A stretch of DNA of 64,000 bases from Microcoleus sp. FACHB-672 (GTDB lineage: Bacteria > Cyanobacteriota > Cyanobacteriia > Cyanobacteriales > Oscillatoriaceae): the NCBI RefSeq assembly GCF_014695725.1, contig NZ_JACJOU010000031.1, forward strand, positions 62,001 to 126,000. The letters run 5' to 3'. The position numbers and the translations under genes are program-made. Shown here one piece after another: positions 61,775-64,000 of this stretch; the stretch's first letter is position 1; each line of letters begins with the position of its first letter. Under the pieces are notes generated by a model. The model was not told where the DNA came from. It did no database searches and worked only from the letters and a program-made list of their open reading frames with translations.

Positions 61775-62927
61775 CAGCGGGTAAGAATTATGGTTGACAA
61801 GGCAAAGGAAAGGCACGATAACTTAACCCGTTTCTTTTGCCTCTCCGTTTTTTTTGCAGCCCGGATTAGAAGGTGCTGCGCCTAGAACTAACCCGTTGCC
61901 GGCGTAAATGCGACATTTATATTCAATAATGATGTTTGATTTTGTCGTGTTATTTTAACGTGATTATTATTTAATTTAACAATTTTAATTATTTATTCAT
62001 TAAATTATAGGAATTTATTTACACTTTTTTAAAATTTTGCTCTAATAAACTAAATTAACTATGACTATGAGTATGAATCCCGTTTATTTAAAATAAAATT
62101 CTGATGGTTCTTTGAAAAACTCATTTACTTTATGCGCGGCATTTTATAGAAATTTTATAAAAGGGTGTTAAAGAGCCTGGGATGCACCCAAGAATTTTTG
62201 CACAGGTTCATTCCTGTCTATTGAGCATAAATTTTTAGTTTTGCAGCAATATAGCATAAACATTGTTTGTCTTTCTTTTGAACGAGCGAGAGCTTGTAGA
62301 AGTTCTGTTGAGGAACCATTAGCAACCAATTAACAGTAAATTGGTATAAAATTGATAAAATCGCTTTTTCGCATAAACCGGCATATGTTAATTAAAAAAG
62401 TGTTAGTTATTACATTCCCTTATTTCAAGGCTCAGCCTTAACCTCTGCAACCGAAGCTGTCGGCCAAGCAAAACCGGCATGAAATTAAAGCTAAGGCTTG
62501 CTTATGGTTGAAAAATTAAAAATGAAGCGAAATAATTAACAAAAGGGAAAGAGCAAGAAAAAAGCAAATATTTGCATAGCTATAAATTTGTGAGAAAACC
62601 CAAGAATGACGTATGGCAGTTTTCAATTCCTTGGAATCCATAGTTGACAGCTTAACTTAAATATTGTTGTCATGATTGAACTTCTTATAGCAAAAGTTAC
62701 AAATACTTCTAAACCACCTGTGTGCATCTGTGGTTTATATAAAAAAAACTTGATTTCGCCAAATTCATTATTAATCCGTTACTATAAAATAAATATCACT
62801 AAGTTTGTATTCAGAGCAATGCAAATTCTATAAAATTTTCCTTTCTATAAAGATTTATAAAAACAAAAAAATAATATTTTAAAGAAAATCTTAATCTTCG
62901 TAATCTTTCACTCAGGGAGACGATCAG
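61775..62927. other. Long AT-rich spacer, no gene seen
   Basis: 1153 bp with a strong terminator at its start, then mostly AT-rich sequence without good reading frames or recognisable RNA. The promoter of the last kinase gene must lie in its right part. Nothing else could be supported. Confidence 0.6.
61799..61855 (+). terminator. Rho-independent terminator after third kinase gene
   Basis: aaggcaaaggaaa (61799-61811) pairs with tttcttttgcctt-like tttcttttgcct (61831-61842) with one G-T pair, followed by ctccg and eight T (61848-61855). It is 25 bp after the kinase stop. Confidence 0.85.
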
Positions 62928-64000
62928 ATGCAGCAAAAAATGAGAAAAAATAGGGAGAAAAAAACAAAATTATTCCAAGAAAAAGCCTTAACCCAAGCGC
63001 TTCTAAATTTTACTACCGGCTCAGCCATCGTAGTTGATCCTACTGGCACGATCAGAGCATTGAACAAAACAGCAGCTCAAAGAATCGGAAAAATCCCCGA
63101 TGAACTCATTGGGTTATCCCTTTACGATCTGTTACCAAGTGATATTGCCGGCACAAGAAAAACAAAATTTGACGAAGCCATTTGCACCCTTTTACCGCTA
63201 CACTTTGAAGACAAAAGCAATAATCTTTATTTTGAAAATCATATTAATCCAGTCTGGGATGGCTTACAGCTAAACGCTTTAATCGTTTATGAGCGCGATA
63301 TTACAGCCCTTAAGCAAGCAGAATCCGTAAAAGCCGGCAGTGAAAACGCAACCGGACAATATTACCGCGCCATTCTTGACGCCCAAAGCGCAACAATCTG
63401 CCGGTTTTTGATAACCGGCACCCTCACCTTCGTTAACCACGCCTGTTGCGAGTATTTTGGCAAAACATCAGAACAATTGCTAGGCGAGAACTTTTTCTCT
63501 CTTTTTCCAGAAAAAGAACGAGTGGAGATCCAACAAAACCTCGCATCCTTAACTGAAGAAAAACCCCACGAAACACTAAAGTTTTTTGCAAGCGAATCGA
63601 ACGGAAATACTCGCTGTCAAGGGTGGGCAATTCGCGGTATTTTTAACCCGGAAGGGGTGCCGGTTGAATTCCAGGCAGTCGGAGAAGATAGGACGGCACA
63701 AGTGGAAGCCGAAACAACGCTGCGAGAGAAGCAACGTCTTCTCGAACGCATTACCGAAGCCACACCCAGTATTATCTATCTTTACGATCTTATCGAGGAG
63801 CGAAACGTCTATTGCAACCGCGCGATGTTTGCAAAGTTGGGCTACACACCGGCACAGATTCAAGCAATGGGCGCGGCGTTTCTCCCCAACGTCATGCACC
63901 CTGAAGATTGGGCAAAAGTACAGATTAACTACGAGAAATTTGCCGAAGCCAAAGAGGGGGAAATTGTAGAAGGCGAGTACCGGATGCGACACGCCAATGG
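62928..64000 (+). CDS. Multi-PAS sensor protein (4), 3' end outside window
   Basis: At least 357 residues, open to the right edge. AGGGAG lies before the ATG at 62928. A short basic start (QQKMRKNREKKTK) precedes PAS 1 (about 20-130; SAIVVDPTGTIRALNKTAAQRIG), PAS 2 (about 143-265; ICRFLITGTLTFVNHACCEYFGK) and PAS 3 (about 272 onward; RITEATPSIIYLYDLIEERNVYCNRAMFAKLGY, then VMHPEDWAKV and EGEYRMRHANG). PAS 3 is very like the third PAS domain of the 56193 kinase. By analogy with its neighbours it is probably another histidine kinase, but no kinase domain is inside the window. Confidence 0.85.
   Translation, partial: MQQKMRKNREKKTKLFQEKALTQALLNFTTGSAIVVDPTGTIRALNKTAAQRIGKIPDELIGLSLYDLLPSDIAGTRKTKFDEAICTLLPLHFEDKSNNLYFENHINPVWDGLQLNALIVYERDITALKQAESVKAGSENATGQYYRAILDAQSATICRFLITGTLTFVNHACCEYFGKTSEQLLGENFFSLFPEKERVEIQQNLASLTEEKPHETLKFFASESNGNTRCQGWAIRGIFNPEGVPVEFQAVGEDRTAQVEAETTLREKQRLLERITEATPSIIYLYDLIEERNVYCNRAMFAKLGYTPAQIQAMGAAFLPNVMHPEDWAKVQINYEKFAEAKEGEIVEGEYRMRHAN

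Noticed and set aside
1-64000. tRNA, rRNA or CRISPR
   Set aside because: Looked for T-arm and anticodon patterns and for spaced direct repeats; none found by eye. A tool scan would be decisive.

Overview
The window looks like the chromosome of a cyanobacterium, probably a filamentous one. The ferrochelatase has the chlorophyll-binding-like C-terminal tail of cyanobacterial and plant enzymes. There is an SLH/OprB-type porin, a family-10-like hydrolase with SLH domains, pentapeptide-repeat proteins, DUF3370, six Uma2-family genes, LL-diaminopimelate aminotransferase, a heptanucleotide STRR repeat and several very large multi-PAS histidine kinases. Intergenic DNA is long and AT-rich. Both genes and spacers are studded with GCCGGC (often TGCCGGCA), while the usual cyanobacterial HIP1 octamer GCGATCGC is seen only a few times. 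No tRNA, rRNA, CRISPR array or intact insertion sequence was recognised.

Layout. 1-8 kb: end of a CHAT-domain protein, then two CadD-type cadmium transporter paralogues flanking a prohibitin-like protein, a small membrane protein, a LysR regulator and a divergent APC amino-acid permease, then a secreted protein and a DUF202 protein. 8-14.5 kb: a glycan-like block with a GT4 glycosyltransferase, a glycosyltransferase-sulfotransferase fusion, a full ABC exporter, a convergent PAP2 phosphatase and a lone CysA-type sulfate-importer ATPase. 14.6-20 kb: an IS5-type transposase remnant, Uma2, a methyltransferase, hemH and two secreted pentapeptide proteins. 20-27.7 kb: a 1333-residue cadherin-like/RTX protein, an iron-uptake-type porin and a DUF4126 protein. 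28-38.6 kb: metabolic and stress genes (gdhA, msrP, a SdhA-type flavoprotein, a GNAT acetyltransferase, DUF2237) with a DUF433/DUF5615 toxin-antitoxin pair and Uma2. 38.7-46 kb: a DUF2281/Doc toxin-antitoxin pair, an inverted pair of closely related Uma2 genes, dapL, ridA, the SLH-GHL10 protein and two further Uma2 genes. 47-52 kb: DUF3370, a methyltransferase, a CAP lipoprotein pair and a lipoprotein with a methyltransferase fold. 52.7-64 kb: four multi-PAS sensor proteins in tandem, the last running off the window, with long spacers and no response regulator.

How the genes may work together (inference). The 8-14.5 kb block could make and export a sulfated glycan or glycolipid: the two transferases build and sulfate it, the ABC protein moves it, PAP2 may recycle the lipid carrier, and CysA could serve sulfate supply. 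The 32-47 kb stretch is rich in accessory modules (toxin-antitoxin pairs, Uma2 copies) mixed with housekeeping genes. The final 11 kb is a signalling island whose kinases must pair with partners elsewhere. Domain calls rest on reading translated sequence and remembered family motifs; no database search was possible.
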